64,000 nt of DNA from Ramlibacter ginsenosidimutans (GTDB taxonomy: Bacteria; Pseudomonadota; Gammaproteobacteria; Burkholderiales; Burkholderiaceae_C): NCBI RefSeq assembly GCF_016654015.1, contig NZ_JAEPWM010000010.1, forward strand, positions 124,001 through 188,000, in the 5' to 3' direction. A program made the translations under genes and the position numbers. This document shows, piece after piece, positions 51,461-60,154 of the stretch. Numbering within the stretch: position 1 is the stretch's first letter; each line of letters opens with the position of its first letter. A model generated the notes under the pieces. The model saw only the letters and a list, made by a program, of their open reading frames with translations, did not search any database and had not been told where the DNA came from.

Positions 51461-51507
51461 GGCGGCGGGCCGGCACGCGGGCCGCATGCCTCAGATTCCC
51501 GGCGCCT

Positions 51508-51593
51508 GTAGGCTGGTGGTGAGCGAAGCGAACCCCAGCGTTCCAGCGACGCGGAGCAAGCTGGGGTTCGCCTGCGGTTCACCGCCAGCCTAC
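51508..51593. repeat. Family A palindromic element, copy 4
   Basis: 86 bp: GTAGGCTGGTGGTGAGCGAAGCGAACCCCAGC... and the complementary right arm ending CCGCCAGCCTAC. It lies in the convergent gap between gcvP and the TRAP permease, 47 nt after the gcvP stop. Confidence 0.93.
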
Positions 51594-51619
51594 CCGGGCA
51601 GCCAGCCGAGGGCACTGCG

Positions 51620-53728
51620 TCACATTCCGAGAAGCCGCGGCAGGAACAGCGAGATCTCGGGCACGTAGGTGATCAGCCCGAGGAACACCAGCATTGTCAG
51701 CAGCCACGGCCAGACGGCGACGGTGAGCTCGGTGATCCCCATCTTCGCGATGCCCGAGGCGACGTAGAGGTTCAGGCCCACCGGCGGGTGGCACATGCCG
51801 ACTTCCATGTTCACCGTCATCAGGATGCCGAAGTGGATCGGGTCGATGCCCAGCTGGACCGCCACGGGGAACAGGATGGGCGCCATGATCAGGATGATCG
51901 ACGACGGCTCCATGACGTTGCCGGCCAGCAGCAGCATGACGTTGACGACCAGCAGGAAGCCCACCGCGCCGAGGCCGCGGTCCACCATCCAGGCGGCCAT
52001 CGCCTGCGGGATCTGCTCGCTCGTCATGAGGAACGAGAACAGCACCGCGTTGGTGATGATGTACAGCAGCATCGCGCTCATGTTCGCGGAGGTGAGCAGC
52101 ACCCGCGGGACATCGGCGAGCCGCAGGTCCTTGTAGACGAACACGGCGATCAGGAACGCGTACACCGCGCTCACGGCCGCCGCTTCGGTCGGCGTGAAGA
52201 TGCCGGTGTAGATGCCGCCGATCACGATCACGATCAGCAGCAGTCCCCACATCGACTCGCGCCCCGCCCGCACGCGCGCGGACCACGACGAGCGTTCCAT
52301 GCGCGGATAGCCGAAACGCCAGGCGCGGTACCAGGTGGTGATGCCCAGCATCGTGGCGAGCACCACGCCGGGCACGATGCCCGCGATGAACAGCTTGCCC
52401 ACCGAGGTGTTCGTGGACACCGAGAACAGCACCATGGCAATGGACGGCGGGATCAGGATGCCCAGGGCGCCCGAGGTCGTCACCACGCCGGCCCCGAAGC
52501 GCGGCGGATAGCCCTGCGCGACCATGGCGGGCATCAGCACCGAGCCGATCGCGACCACGGTGGCCGGGGACGAGCCGGACACTGCTGCGAACAGCGCGCA
52601 CGCGAGCACGGCCGACAAGCCGAGGCCGCCGTGCCAGTGGCCCACCATCGACGTGGCGAAGTTGATCATCCGCCGCGCGACGCCGCCGTGCGTGAGGAAG
52701 TTGCCCGCCAGGATGAAGAACGGGATCGCCATGATCTCGAAGTTCTCGATCCCGGTGAACAGCTTCATCGCCACCGAGTCGAGCGACACGTCCGACAGCA
52801 TGAACATGAAGCTGAGGACGGTCAGGCCCAGCGCGATCGAGATCGGCATGCCGGTGAGCATCAGCGAGATCAGCAGCGCGAACACGATGAAGGAGCGCAA
52901 GCCGCCCCCGAGGTGCACGATGCCGTACTTGCCCATGAGCCCGAAGGCGAGCAGCGCGAACGGCAGCGCGATCAGCGCCCACGACGAGATCCGGCCCTTG
53001 CCCGGCGCTCCGCGCGCCGGCGCGTCCGCCTGCACCGGCGGCGGCACGGCCTCGGCCTGCGCCTGCGACTCGTCCACGCCTTCGACATGCGCGCTGTCGT
53101 GCCGGGGCAGTCCGCCGGTGCGCCAGAAGTGCCAGGCCACCTGCAGGAAGCGGAAGCACATGAGCCCCGAGCCGAGCGGGATCGCGAGGTACACGAACCA
53201 CATCGGCGCTTCCAGGTCGTTGGAGCGGCTGCCGGAATTCCACACGCCCGCGACGAAGTGGAGGCCGAAGTTGACGATGGTGGCGGTGAAGAAGGCCCCG
53301 GCGAGCAGGCCGAAGAGGATCACCTTCTTCGCCTTCGCCGGCTCCATCCGCATCACGAGCACGTCGACGCCCACGTGGATGCCGGTGCGCACGCCATAGG
53401 CGGCGCCGAACTTCGCCATCCAGATGAACAGGTAGATGCACAGCTCCTGCGCCCAGGACAGGTCCCGGGCCGAGAGCCAGCCGAAGATGGCGCGGAACGG
53501 CGGCGCCGCCGCTGCGGCGCCGTGCGCCTCCAGCCACTTCGCGAAGTCGATCGACAGCCCCGTGCCGTAGCGGTGCACGACCGCCACGAACACGATGGCG
53601 GTCGCCACCGCGATGAGGCTGGCGATCAGCCACTCCTCGAGGTGGTCCAGGGCACTGGAGAAGAAGCGGCCCACGCGGCCGCGGACGGCCGCCTCAGGCA
53701 GCGATGCCGGCGGATTTGAGGAGATCAT
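51620..53728 (-). CDS. TRAP transporter fused permease (DctQ-DctM)
   Basis: A 702-residue inner-membrane protein fusing the small (DctQ, ~4 helices, residues 1-200: VAVVHRYGTGLSIDFAKWLEAHG...LCIYLFIWMAKFGAAYG) and large (DctM, ~12 helices, residues ~250-700) TRAP subunits. A hydrophilic Ala/Gln/Pro-rich linker (about 205-250) joins them. DctM landmarks: LTGMPISIALGL, GSSPATVVAIGSVLMPAM, GALGILIPPSIAMVLF. It imports a carboxylate with the Na+ gradient. Its start overlaps the end of dctP by 35 nt. Confidence 0.94.
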   Translation of the reverse strand: MISSNPPASLPEAAVRGRVGRFFSSALDHLEEWLIASLIAVATAIVFVAVVHRYGTGLSIDFAKWLEAHGAAAAAPPFRAIFGWLSARDLSWAQELCIYLFIWMAKFGAAYGVRTGIHVGVDVLVMRMEPAKAKKVILFGLLAGAFFTATIVNFGLHFVAGVWNSGSRSNDLEAPMWFVYLAIPLGSGLMCFRFLQVAWHFWRTGGLPRHDSAHVEGVDESQAQAEAVPPPVQADAPARGAPGKGRISSWALIALPFALLAFGLMGKYGIVHLGGGLRSFIVFALLISLMLTGMPISIALGLTVLSFMFMLSDVSLDSVAMKLFTGIENFEIMAIPFFILAGNFLTHGGVARRMINFATSMVGHWHGGLGLSAVLACALFAAVSGSSPATVVAIGSVLMPAMVAQGYPPRFGAGVVTTSGALGILIPPSIAMVLFSVSTNTSVGKLFIAGIVPGVVLATMLGITTWYRAWRFGYPRMERSSWSARVRAGRESMWGLLLIVIVIGGIYTGIFTPTEAAAVSAVYAFLIAVFVYKDLRLADVPRVLLTSANMSAMLLYIITNAVLFSFLMTSEQIPQAMAAWMVDRGLGAVGFLLVVNVMLLLAGNVMEPSSIILIMAPILFPVAVQLGIDPIHFGILMTVNMEVGMCHPPVGLNLYVASGIAKMGITELTVAVWPWLLTMLVFLGLITYVPEISLFLPRLLGM

Positions 53729-54698
53729 CCACCACCTTCTTGTTGCCCACGCGCGTTTCGGCCTCCTTGTACACGGGCTTCAAGGCCTCGATCCAGGCCT
53801 GGCGCTGCTGCGGCGTCAGCACATGCAGCGTGGTCTTGCCGCTCGCCTTGATCTTCTCCAGCGCATCGACGTTCTCCGACTTGGCGATGGAGTTGGTGTA
53901 GTCGGTGGATTCGTCCACGGCCTTGTCCAGCTGGCCGCGGATGTCGGCCGGGAGGCCGTTCCAGAACTTGCTGTTGGTGATCAGCGCGTACTGCAGGTGC
54001 GCGTGCTGCGAGTTGGTGATGTGCTTCTGCACTTCGTAGAACTTCTGCGTCCAGTAGTTGGAGGGCGTGTTCTCGCAGCCGTCCACCACGCCCGTCTGCA
54101 GCGCCTGGTACACCTCCGAGAAGGCCATGATCTGCGGGATGGCGCCGAAGCGGCGGAAGTACAGGTCGGCGATCTTGGAGCCGGAGATGCGGATCTTCAG
54201 GCCCTGGAAGTCGGCGGGCAGCAGCAGCGGCTTGTTGGCCGACACCATGTGGAAGCCGTTGTCCCAGTAGGCCAGGCCGGTGATGCCCTTGGCCTCCAGG
54301 CGCTTGAGCAGGTCCTTGCCGATCGGGCCCTTCGCGACCTTGTTGTAGCCCTCCTCGCCGTTGAAGATGAAGGGCAGGTCGAGCGCCTCGAATTCCGGCA
54401 CGCCGATCGGCCGGAACTTCGCGGTGGACGGCGCGAGCATCTGCACCGAGCCGCTGTTCAGGGCATCGAGCTCCTCCTTGTCCTTGTAGAGCGTGGAGTT
54501 GGGATACACCTCCACCTTCACCTTGCCGCCGGTGTACTTCTCGGCGAGCTCCTTGAACTTCAGCGCCCCCTTGCCCTTGGGCGTGTCGTTGGCCACCACG
54601 TGGCTGAACTTGATGACGACGGGTTGCTGTGCGAAGCTGAAGCGGGTGCCCGCGATGGCGGCGGTGCCCAGGGCGGTCAGGGCGGTGCGACGTTTCAT
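53694..54698 (-). CDS. dctP: TRAP transporter periplasmic substrate-binding protein (DctP)
   Basis: A 334-residue extracytoplasmic receptor. Signal peptide KRRTALTALGTAAIAGTRFSFA, then VVIKFSHVVANDTPKGKGALKFKELAEKYTGGKVKVEVYPNSTLYKDKEEL, the standard DctP opening, and DLPFIFNGEEGYNKVA, the conserved ligand-binding Arg in KIRISGSKIADLYFRRFGA, and VDGCENTPSNYWTQKFYEVQKH. Start ATG 54698 is chosen as the signal peptide begin. First gene of the operon with the fused permease. Ligand unknown; likely C4-dicarboxylate-like. Confidence 0.95.
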   Translation of the reverse strand: MKRRTALTALGTAAIAGTRFSFAQQPVVIKFSHVVANDTPKGKGALKFKELAEKYTGGKVKVEVYPNSTLYKDKEELDALNSGSVQMLAPSTAKFRPIGVPEFEALDLPFIFNGEEGYNKVAKGPIGKDLLKRLEAKGITGLAYWDNGFHMVSANKPLLLPADFQGLKIRISGSKIADLYFRRFGAIPQIMAFSEVYQALQTGVVDGCENTPSNYWTQKFYEVQKHITNSQHAHLQYALITNSKFWNGLPADIRGQLDKAVDESTDYTNSIAKSENVDALEKIKASGKTTLHVLTPQQRQAWIEALKPVYKEAETRVGNKKVVDDLLKSAGIAA

Positions 54699-54911
54699 CG
54701 TGATCTCCTTGTTGTGGACTGGCAAGACACGGGAACGCCCGGCCGGGCCGACGCGCGGCGGGTATGCGCATTCTCACGAGTGCGCGCTGCCGCACGGTGC
54801 GGGTTAACGCGAGGGCCAGCTTGCGGGCGGCCGATACATGCGCACAAATGCGGGTTCCCCCTAGGAGCCCGCGCGGCGCCGGCGCGACTTCCAGCTGCCA
54901 GCCGCGCCCCC

Positions 54912-54940
54912 CTTGAAAGCGCGGCCGCCCGGCCCTACCT
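54912..54940 (+). promoter_or_regulatory. Sigma-32 (RpoH)-type heat-shock promoter
   Basis: CTTGAAA (54912-54918), 14 nt, then CCCTACCT (54933-54940) closely fits the sigma-32 consensus CTTGAAA-N11-16-CCCCATNT. It lies 35 nt before the first Hsp20 ATG, consistent with heat-shock control. Read from sequence only. Confidence 0.7.
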
Positions 54941-54974
54941 CGGGATCGCCGATAGGCCTCACAGGAGAAAGCAC

Positions 54975-55418
54975 ATGAGTCCCATGTTCCGATCCTCCGC
55001 GGACCTGTTCGCGGAGCTCAACCGCATGCAGTCCCTGCTGGACCAGGTGTTCCCCACCGCGACCTCCAGCATCCGGGCGGCCGCAGGTGCCGGCTTCCCG
55101 GTCCTCAACGTCGGCGCGACGCCCACCGCCATCGAGGTGCAGGCCCTCGCCCCCGGCCTGGACAGCGACAAGCTGGAGATCACCGTCGACCGCGGCCTGC
55201 TGGTCATCGCCGGCGAGCGCAAGTCGCAGCTGCCGCCGGCCGGTGAACGCACCAGCGTCTATGCCAACGAGCGCTTCAGCGGGCCGTTCCGCCGCGTCGT
55301 CAGCCTGCCCGAGGACGCCGACGCCGGCCGCGTGAATGCGAGCTATCGCGACGGAGTGCTGCGCATCAGCGTGGCCCGGCGCGAGTCGTCGCTGCCCCGC
55401 CGCATCGAAGTGAACTGA
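54975..55418 (+). CDS. Small heat shock protein (Hsp20/alpha-crystallin)
   Basis: A 147-residue ATP-independent chaperone. N-terminal arm MSPMFRSSADLFAELNRMQSLLDQVFP, then an alpha-crystallin domain (about 50-140: PTAIEVQALAPGLDSDKLEITVDRGLLVIAGERK ... FSGPFRRVVSLPEDADAGRVNASYRDGVLRISVARRE). AGGAGA precedes ATG 54975. The companion Hsp20 gene starts 13 nt after the stop. Confidence 0.95.
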   Translation: MSPMFRSSADLFAELNRMQSLLDQVFPTATSSIRAAAGAGFPVLNVGATPTAIEVQALAPGLDSDKLEITVDRGLLVIAGERKSQLPPAGERTSVYANERFSGPFRRVVSLPEDADAGRVNASYRDGVLRISVARRESSLPRRIEVN

Positions 55419-55431
55419 AGGAGACCGTGCC

Positions 55432-55848
55432 ATGGACCAGAACGCGATGCAGACCACTTCGACGTCCGCCACCGCCCGGCCCGACAGCGGGGCGCAAGGG
55501 CAACAACAGCAGCAGCAACGCTATGTCGTGCCGCCCGTGGACGTGTTCGAGACCGAGGCCGCGATCACCCTGCTGGCCGACCTGCCCGGCGTGCGCCGGG
55601 ACCAGTTGCAAGTCCGCGTCGATGGGGACAACCTGGTGCTGGAAGCGGTGGCGGACACCGCCGGCCCGGAGCAGATGGAGCTGGTGTACGGCGAGCTGCA
55701 GTGCCCGGCCTTCCGGCGCCAGTTCACGCTGAGCCGCGAGCTGGACGCCGCGCGCATCGAGGCCCAGCTGCGCGACGGCGTGCTGCGCCTGACGATCCCG
55801 AAAGCCGAGGAGGCCCGGCCGCGCCGCATCCAGGTGCAGGCGGGTTGA
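55432..55848 (+). CDS. Small heat shock protein (Hsp20/alpha-crystallin), second
   Basis: A 138-residue Hsp20. A Gln-rich linker (GAQGQQQQQQRYVVPP) follows the start, then the alpha-crystallin domain: DVFETEAAITLLADLPGVRRDQLQVRVDGDNLVLEAVAD, YGELQCPAFRRQFTLSRELDAARIEAQLRDGVLRLTIPKAEE. The pair likely co-assembles into mixed oligomers. Same operon as the first Hsp20; the receiver gene begins 73 nt downstream. Confidence 0.95.
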   Translation: MDQNAMQTTSTSATARPDSGAQGQQQQQQRYVVPPVDVFETEAAITLLADLPGVRRDQLQVRVDGDNLVLEAVADTAGPEQMELVYGELQCPAFRRQFTLSRELDAARIEAQLRDGVLRLTIPKAEEARPRRIQVQAG

Positions 55849-55921
55849 GCGCTCCTCGCAGCCCGCATGCGTTGTGGGCACAATGGCCGCAGCGGCAGCC
55901 GCGGCCGCGCGAGGAGGCTCG

Positions 55922-56314
55922 TTGTCGTTCAAGGCATTCGTCGTCGAAGACCAGCCCGGGATCCGTGCGGGCCTGATCGACGCGCTCTCCGAGATCAGCG
56001 GCGTCACGACCGTGGGCTGGGCGGCCAACGAGCGCGACGCGCTCGCCTGGCTGCGCGAGCCGGCGAACGCCTGGGACATCGCGATTGTGGATCTCGTGCT
56101 GGAGCCGGGCGGCGGCAGCGGCTATGGCGTGCTGAAGGCGCTGGACCAGCGCGGACCCACCCGCAAGGTGGTCGTGCTCACCGCCACGGCGGAGCCGGCC
56201 GTGCGCCGCCAGTGCGAGAGCCTGGGCGCCGACGGCGTGTTCGACAAGGCGATGGAGACCGACGCGATGCTGGACTACTGCAGCAAGCTCGCGCGAGCCG
56301 CCGGCGGCCACTGA
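55922..56314 (+). CDS. Single-domain response regulator (receiver only)
   Basis: A 130-residue CheY-like receiver with no output domain. The acidic Glu9-Asp10 pair in VVEDQPG, phospho-acceptor Asp57 in IAIVDLVLEPGGGSG, Thr in VLTATAE and Lys in FDKAME are in place. The start is TTG 55922 with GAGGAGG 4 nt upstream; an in-frame GTG 48 nt earlier adds an Ala-rich run that does not fit the fold. Same direction as the hsp20 pair. No kinase nearby. Confidence 0.9.
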   Translation: MSFKAFVVEDQPGIRAGLIDALSEISGVTTVGWAANERDALAWLREPANAWDIAIVDLVLEPGGGSGYGVLKALDQRGPTRKVVVLTATAEPAVRRQCESLGADGVFDKAMETDAMLDYCSKLARAAGGH

Positions 56315-56327
56315 GCGCCGCGCGCGC

Positions 56328-56987
56328 TCAGGCGGTGGCCTGCTCCGCCAGCTGGCGCAAGGCCTGCTCGAACATCTCCGGCGGCTGGCCGCCCTGGATC
56401 AGGTGGCGGTTGTTGATGATCACCGAGGGCACGGCGTGGATGCCCAGGCCCTGGAAGTGCTCCTCCTGGGCGCGCACCTCGTCGGCGTAGCGGCCGCTGG
56501 CCAGCACGTCTGCGGCCTCCTGGCGGTCCAGGCCCACCGATGCGGCCACCTCGGCCAGCACCGCCGGGTCGGCCACGTTGCGCGCCTCGCCGTGATACGC
56601 CTTCAGCAGCGCCATCTTCAGGTCGCGCTGCTGCTGCGCACCCTGCTCGCCGGCCCAGTACAGCAGCCGGTGCGCATCGAAGGTGTTCCACACGCGTCCG
56701 CGGCCTTCCTTGCGGAACTGGAAGCCGACGGCAGCGCCGCGCTGCGCGATGTTCTCGCGGTTCTTGGCCTGCTGCTCGGGCGTCGCGCCGTACTTCTGCG
56801 CGATGTGCTCGGTCACGTCCTGGCCTTCGGGGCCCATCTGCGGATTGAGCTCGAACGGCTGGAAGTGCAGGTCGACGGCCACCTCGCCGTCCAGCTTGCG
56901 CAACGCCTGCTCGAGCGAGGCCAGTCCGACGGCGCACCAGGGGCACGCGACGTCGGAAACGAAGTCGATGTGGAGGGGCTGGGTCAT
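56328..56987 (-). CDS. DsbA-family oxidoreductase (FrnE-like)
   Basis: A 219-residue thioredoxin-fold protein without a signal peptide, as expected for the cytoplasmic FrnE-like group. The active site is Cys15-Pro-Trp-Cys18 in SDVACPWCAVGLASLEQAL. The helical insert is around 60-170 and the cis-Pro region is AVPSVIINNRHLIQGGQPPEMFEQAL. It may handle disulfide exchange or isomerisation, or be a 2-hydroxychromene-2-carboxylate isomerase-like fold. Convergent with the receiver gene across 13 nt. Confidence 0.93.
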   Translation of the reverse strand: MTQPLHIDFVSDVACPWCAVGLASLEQALRKLDGEVAVDLHFQPFELNPQMGPEGQDVTEHIAQKYGATPEQQAKNRENIAQRGAAVGFQFRKEGRGRVWNTFDAHRLLYWAGEQGAQQQRDLKMALLKAYHGEARNVADPAVLAEVAASVGLDRQEAADVLASGRYADEVRAQEEHFQGLGIHAVPSVIINNRHLIQGGQPPEMFEQALRQLAEQATA

Positions 56988-57036
56988 GGTGCCATTGTGC
57001 TCATTCTTTGAAGCCGCCGTGGAACACTGGCGATTG

Positions 57037-57145
57037 AACGCAGAGGACGCAGAGGTTTCGCAGAGAACGCAGAGAACGCAGAGAAGACATCCTTGAATTG
57101 GAGGTCCTTCTGCGTCCTCTGCGTAGCCTTTGCGTCCTCTGCGTA
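57037..57145. repeat. Family B palindromic element, copy 4
   Basis: Left arm AACGCAGAGGACGCAGAGG, TTTCGCAGAGAACGCAGAG, AACGCAGAG. Right arm TCTGCGTCCTCTGCG, TTGCGTCCTCTGCG. It lies between the SDR stop and the DsbA-like start, upstream of the latter on its strand. Confidence 0.92.
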
Positions 57146-57188
57146 CCTCTGGCTGGTTCTGCCGCGGGGCCGCTAACGCCCTCGGACG

Positions 57189-58193
57189 TCAGCTCCCCAC
57201 CGACCCCGTCACCGGCAGCACGATGCCCGTGATGTAGCTGGAGCACACGGGCGAGGCCAGGAAGACGTAGGCGGGGGACAGTTCTTCCGGTTGCGCGGGG
57301 CGCTTGAAGTCGGTCCGCTTGCCGAATTCGACGATTTCCTTGCTGCTCTGGTCCGCCGGGTTGAGCGGCGTCCACACCGGGCCGGGCGCCACCGCGTTCA
57401 CGCGGATGCCCTTTTCCAGCACGGCCGCGGCCAGCGACATCGTGAACGCATGGATCGCGCCCTTCGTGGCGGAGTAATCCAGCAGCTTCGCGCTGCCCTG
57501 CAGGCCCGTGACCGAGCCGGTGTTCACGATGCTGGAGCCCGGCTTCAGGTGCGGCAGCGCGGCGCGTGCCATGCGGATGTAGCCCATGATGTTGGTGCTG
57601 AAGGTCTCCATCATCCGTTCCTCGGTGATGTCCTCCAGCGAATGCGCGTGCTCCTGGAACGCGGCGTTGTTCACCAGGATGTCGAGCTTCTGGAACTCCT
57701 TCACCGTCTGCTCCACCGCCTGGTTGCAGAAGGCGGGGTCCTTCACGTCGCCGGCGATCAGCAGGCACTTGCGCCCTTCCTGCTCGACGCAGCGTTTCGT
57801 CTCCTGCGCGTCCTCGTGCGAGGTGAGATAGACGATCGCGACGTCGGCGCCTTCGCGGGCATACAGCACCGCGACGGCGCGGCCGATGCCGGAGTCGCCG
57901 CCCGTGATCAGCGCCGTCATGCCTTCGAGCTTGCCGCTGCCCTTGTAGTCGGGCGCCATGAACTGCGGCTTGAGCTCCATGTCCGCTTCCTGCCCGGGCT
58001 TTTGCAGGTGTTGCGAGGGGAAATCGCTGGGATACGGCCGCTTCGAGGTCTGCGGCGGCCCCTTGGCCTGCCCGCCCCCTTCCCTGGGCTCCTTGCGGTC
58101 CTGCTCGCGCTGGATCTCGCGCTGCTTCTCGGCCGTGGCATCGCCCTGCGCGTTGCGCTGCGCGTTGTCCTTGGCTTGGGGTTTCCGGTCCAT
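57189..58193 (-). CDS. SDR oxidoreductase with charged N-terminal extension (YghA-like)
   Basis: A 334-residue SDR. The first ~85 residues are hydrophilic and Gln/Arg/Lys-rich (RKPQAKDNAQRN, QREIQREQDRKEPREGG). The Rossmann core follows with MTALITGGDSGIGRAVAVLYAREGADVAIVYL, NNAAFQ, catalytic Ser in IVNTGSVTG, YSATK (YxxxK), and PGPVWTPL. It resembles YghA / general stress protein 39. Start ATG 58193 is chosen because AGGAGG lies 6 nt upstream; Met at 58211 is possible. Confidence 0.92.
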   Translation of the reverse strand: MDRKPQAKDNAQRNAQGDATAEKQREIQREQDRKEPREGGGQAKGPPQTSKRPYPSDFPSQHLQKPGQEADMELKPQFMAPDYKGSGKLEGMTALITGGDSGIGRAVAVLYAREGADVAIVYLTSHEDAQETKRCVEQEGRKCLLIAGDVKDPAFCNQAVEQTVKEFQKLDILVNNAAFQEHAHSLEDITEERMMETFSTNIMGYIRMARAALPHLKPGSSIVNTGSVTGLQGSAKLLDYSATKGAIHAFTMSLAAAVLEKGIRVNAVAPGPVWTPLNPADQSSKEIVEFGKRTDFKRPAQPEELSPAYVFLASPVCSSYITGIVLPVTGSVGS

Positions 58194-58331
58194 CGAGGCC
58201 TCCTGTGGCAAACCTCCATGCTGCGGCGCGTGCGTGCGCTCGGCCCGCGGACAAGCGCGGTGCGGGCCGTCGGAGCGGGCCTACAGGTGCCCCGACCGGG
58301 TGAGCAGCTCGCTGCCGAATCCGCCTGCGGG

Positions 58332-58766
58332 TCAGCCGCGGATGCTGTCGCGCACGAGCCGCCGATGCTCCGCCACGACGGCGTACGCCTGCCGCTCGAA
58401 ATGGTTCTCGCGGTAGGGATGCCGTCCACGTAGCAGTTGCAGCAGGCTGGACAGCAGGTAGGCGGGCAGGAAGAAGGGACCCCAGCGCTCGTACTGCCGC
58501 ACGTGCACGTGCTCGTGCAGGCGCAACTGCGCCAGCGCCGAGCGGTCGATCGCAAGGATCACGTGGCCCAGGGTCATGGCCGCGAAGCCCAGGGTGGGCG
58601 GCAGCTTCGCGAGCGTGCGGCCGATGAGACCGCCGCTGACCTCGACGACGCCGTCATGCCGCTGCATGCGCGCGCCGAACAGCACGGCGCAGCCGCCCAG
58701 CAGCAGGCCCAGGACCGTGTAGGGTCCCGCCCAGAGGTAGCGCAACAGCCGGCCAGACTTGCCCAT
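58332..58766 (-). CDS. Membrane protein with HExxH motif, unknown
   Basis: A 144-residue protein with one or two N-terminal hydrophobic segments (YLWAGPYTVLGLLLGGCAVLFGA) and a hydrophobic middle (TLGFAAMTLGHVILAI). The striking part is LRLHEHVHVRQYERWGPFFLPAYL, containing HEHVH (HExxH, the zincin-type metal site) followed by a Glu 5-6 residues later. Similar small proteins occur in other bacteria as uncharacterised. Peptidase activity is speculation. It lies 138 nt upstream of the SDR gene on the same strand. Confidence 0.78.
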   Translation of the reverse strand: MGKSGRLLRYLWAGPYTVLGLLLGGCAVLFGARMQRHDGVVEVSGGLIGRTLAKLPPTLGFAAMTLGHVILAIDRSALAQLRLHEHVHVRQYERWGPFFLPAYLLSSLLQLLRGRHPYRENHFERQAYAVVAEHRRLVRDSIRG

Positions 58767-58854
58767 GGTGCGATTGTGCGTGGCCCGCGCCATTCCTGCA
58801 TGAGGCTGCTGCGCGAAGGCGCGTCGGACGGGACGCAGCCACCCGCTCGCGCGC

Positions 58855-59952
58855 TCAGGCGGCCGAACCGGGGATGGGTGCAAGCGGGCTGGCCACGTCG
58901 CCGCACTGCGCGCGGTGGCGCAGGGCGAGGTCCATGACGACCAGGGCCAGCATGGCTTCGGCGATGGGCGTGGCCCGGATGCCTACGCACGGGTCGTGGC
59001 GCCCCTTGGTGATCACCTGGGTCGCCTCGCCGTCCACGTCGATCGTGTCGCGCGGGGTGAGGATGGAGCTGGTGGGCTTGATCGCGATCGACACCTCCAG
59101 GTCCTGGCCGGTGCTGATGCCGCCCAGCACGCCGCCGGCGTTGTTCGTCGCGAAGCCCTGGGGCGTGAGCGAATCGCCGTGCGTGGAGCCGTGCTGCGCC
59201 ACGCTGGCAAAGCCGGCGCCGATCTCCACGCCCTTGACGGCGTTGATGCCCATCATCGCGTAGGCGATCTCGGCATCGAGCTTGTCGAACAGCGGCTGCC
59301 CCAGTCCCACCGGCATGCCGCTGGCCGTCACGCGCAGGCGCGCGCCGCAGGAGTCACCCGACTTGCGCAAGCCATCGAGGTAGCTCTCCAGCGCCGACAC
59401 GTCGGCGACCGGCGCGAAGAAGGGATTGTTCGGCACGTGCTCCCAGCTCTCGAAGGGAATGCGGATCTCGCCGATCTCCTGCATGCAGCCGCGGAAGGTG
59501 GTGCCGTGCTTGAGCGCCAGCCACTTCTTCGCGACGGCGCCCGCGGCCACCATGGGCGCGGTCAGGCGCGCGGAGGAGCGGCCGCCGCCGCGGGGATCGC
59601 GCAGGCCGTACTTCTCGAAGTAGGTGTAGTCGGCGTGGCCGGGCCGGAACTTGCGGGCGATCTCGGAGTAGTCCTTGCTGCGCTGGTCCGTGTTGCGGAT
59701 CAACAGGCAGATCGGCGTGCCGGTGGTGCGCCCTTCGAACACGCCGGAGAGGATCTCCACCTTGTCCTCTTCCTGCCGCTGCGTCACGTAGCGGCTGGTC
59801 CCGGGACGGCGCCGATCGAGATCCGGCTGGATGTCGCCCTCGGACAGCTCCATCCCCGGCGGACACCCATCGATCACGCACCCGATGGCCGGCCCGTGCG
59901 ATTCGCCGAAATTGGTGACGGCAAACAGCTTGCCGAAGGTATTGCCGCTCAT
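58855..59952 (-). CDS. aroC: Chorismate synthase
   Basis: A 365-residue FMN-dependent enzyme converting EPSP to chorismate, the last step of the shikimate pathway. Family signatures: [31 protein letters not shown], the second block [30 protein letters not shown], and [17 protein letters not shown]. Length is normal. Monocistronic in this window; a family B palindrome lies upstream. Confidence 0.97.
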   Translation of the reverse strand: MSGNTFGKLFAVTNFGESHGPAIGCVIDGCPPGMELSEGDIQPDLDRRRPGTSRYVTQRQEEDKVEILSGVFEGRTTGTPICLLIRNTDQRSKDYSEIARKFRPGHADYTYFEKYGLRDPRGGGRSSARLTAPMVAAGAVAKKWLALKHGTTFRGCMQEIGEIRIPFESWEHVPNNPFFAPVADVSALESYLDGLRKSGDSCGARLRVTASGMPVGLGQPLFDKLDAEIAYAMMGINAVKGVEIGAGFASVAQHGSTHGDSLTPQGFATNNAGGVLGGISTGQDLEVSIAIKPTSSILTPRDTIDVDGEATQVITKGRHDPCVGIRATPIAEAMLALVVMDLALRHRAQCGDVASPLAPIPGSAA

Positions 59953-60020
59953 GGGCCCGGATTATCCGTGCTTTCCATTTCGAGCCTCAGGCTCGAGCGA
60001 AGAGGGTCAAAGGCGGGCAA

Positions 60021-60126
60021 CCGGACGCAGAGGGCGCAGAGGTTTCGCAGAAGACGCAAAAGAACATCCAATTGAAAATGGAAGTCCTTCTGCGTTCTTT
60101 CGCTCTTTTGCGGCCTCTGCGTCCGG
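60021..60126. repeat. Family B palindromic element, copy 5
   Basis: Left arm CCGGACGCAGAGGGCGCAGAGG then TTTCGCAGAAGACGCA. Right arm CTTCTGCGTTC...GGCCTCTGCGTCCGG. The outer 11 bp (CCGGACGCAGA / complement) are perfect. It lies between the aroC start and the CBS gene stop. Confidence 0.92.
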
Positions 60127-60154
60127 CCGTCCGACCCCGCCCCCGCTCCCGCCT

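Noticed and set aside
49184..51487. 767-codon minus-strand frame
   Set aside because: It is fully antisense to gcvP, whose two halves and PLP site are clear.
54851..54871. Hairpin CGGGTTCC-N5-GGAGCCCG upstream of hsp20 as a terminator
   Set aside because: No T run follows on either strand. It may be a chance stem in GC-rich DNA.
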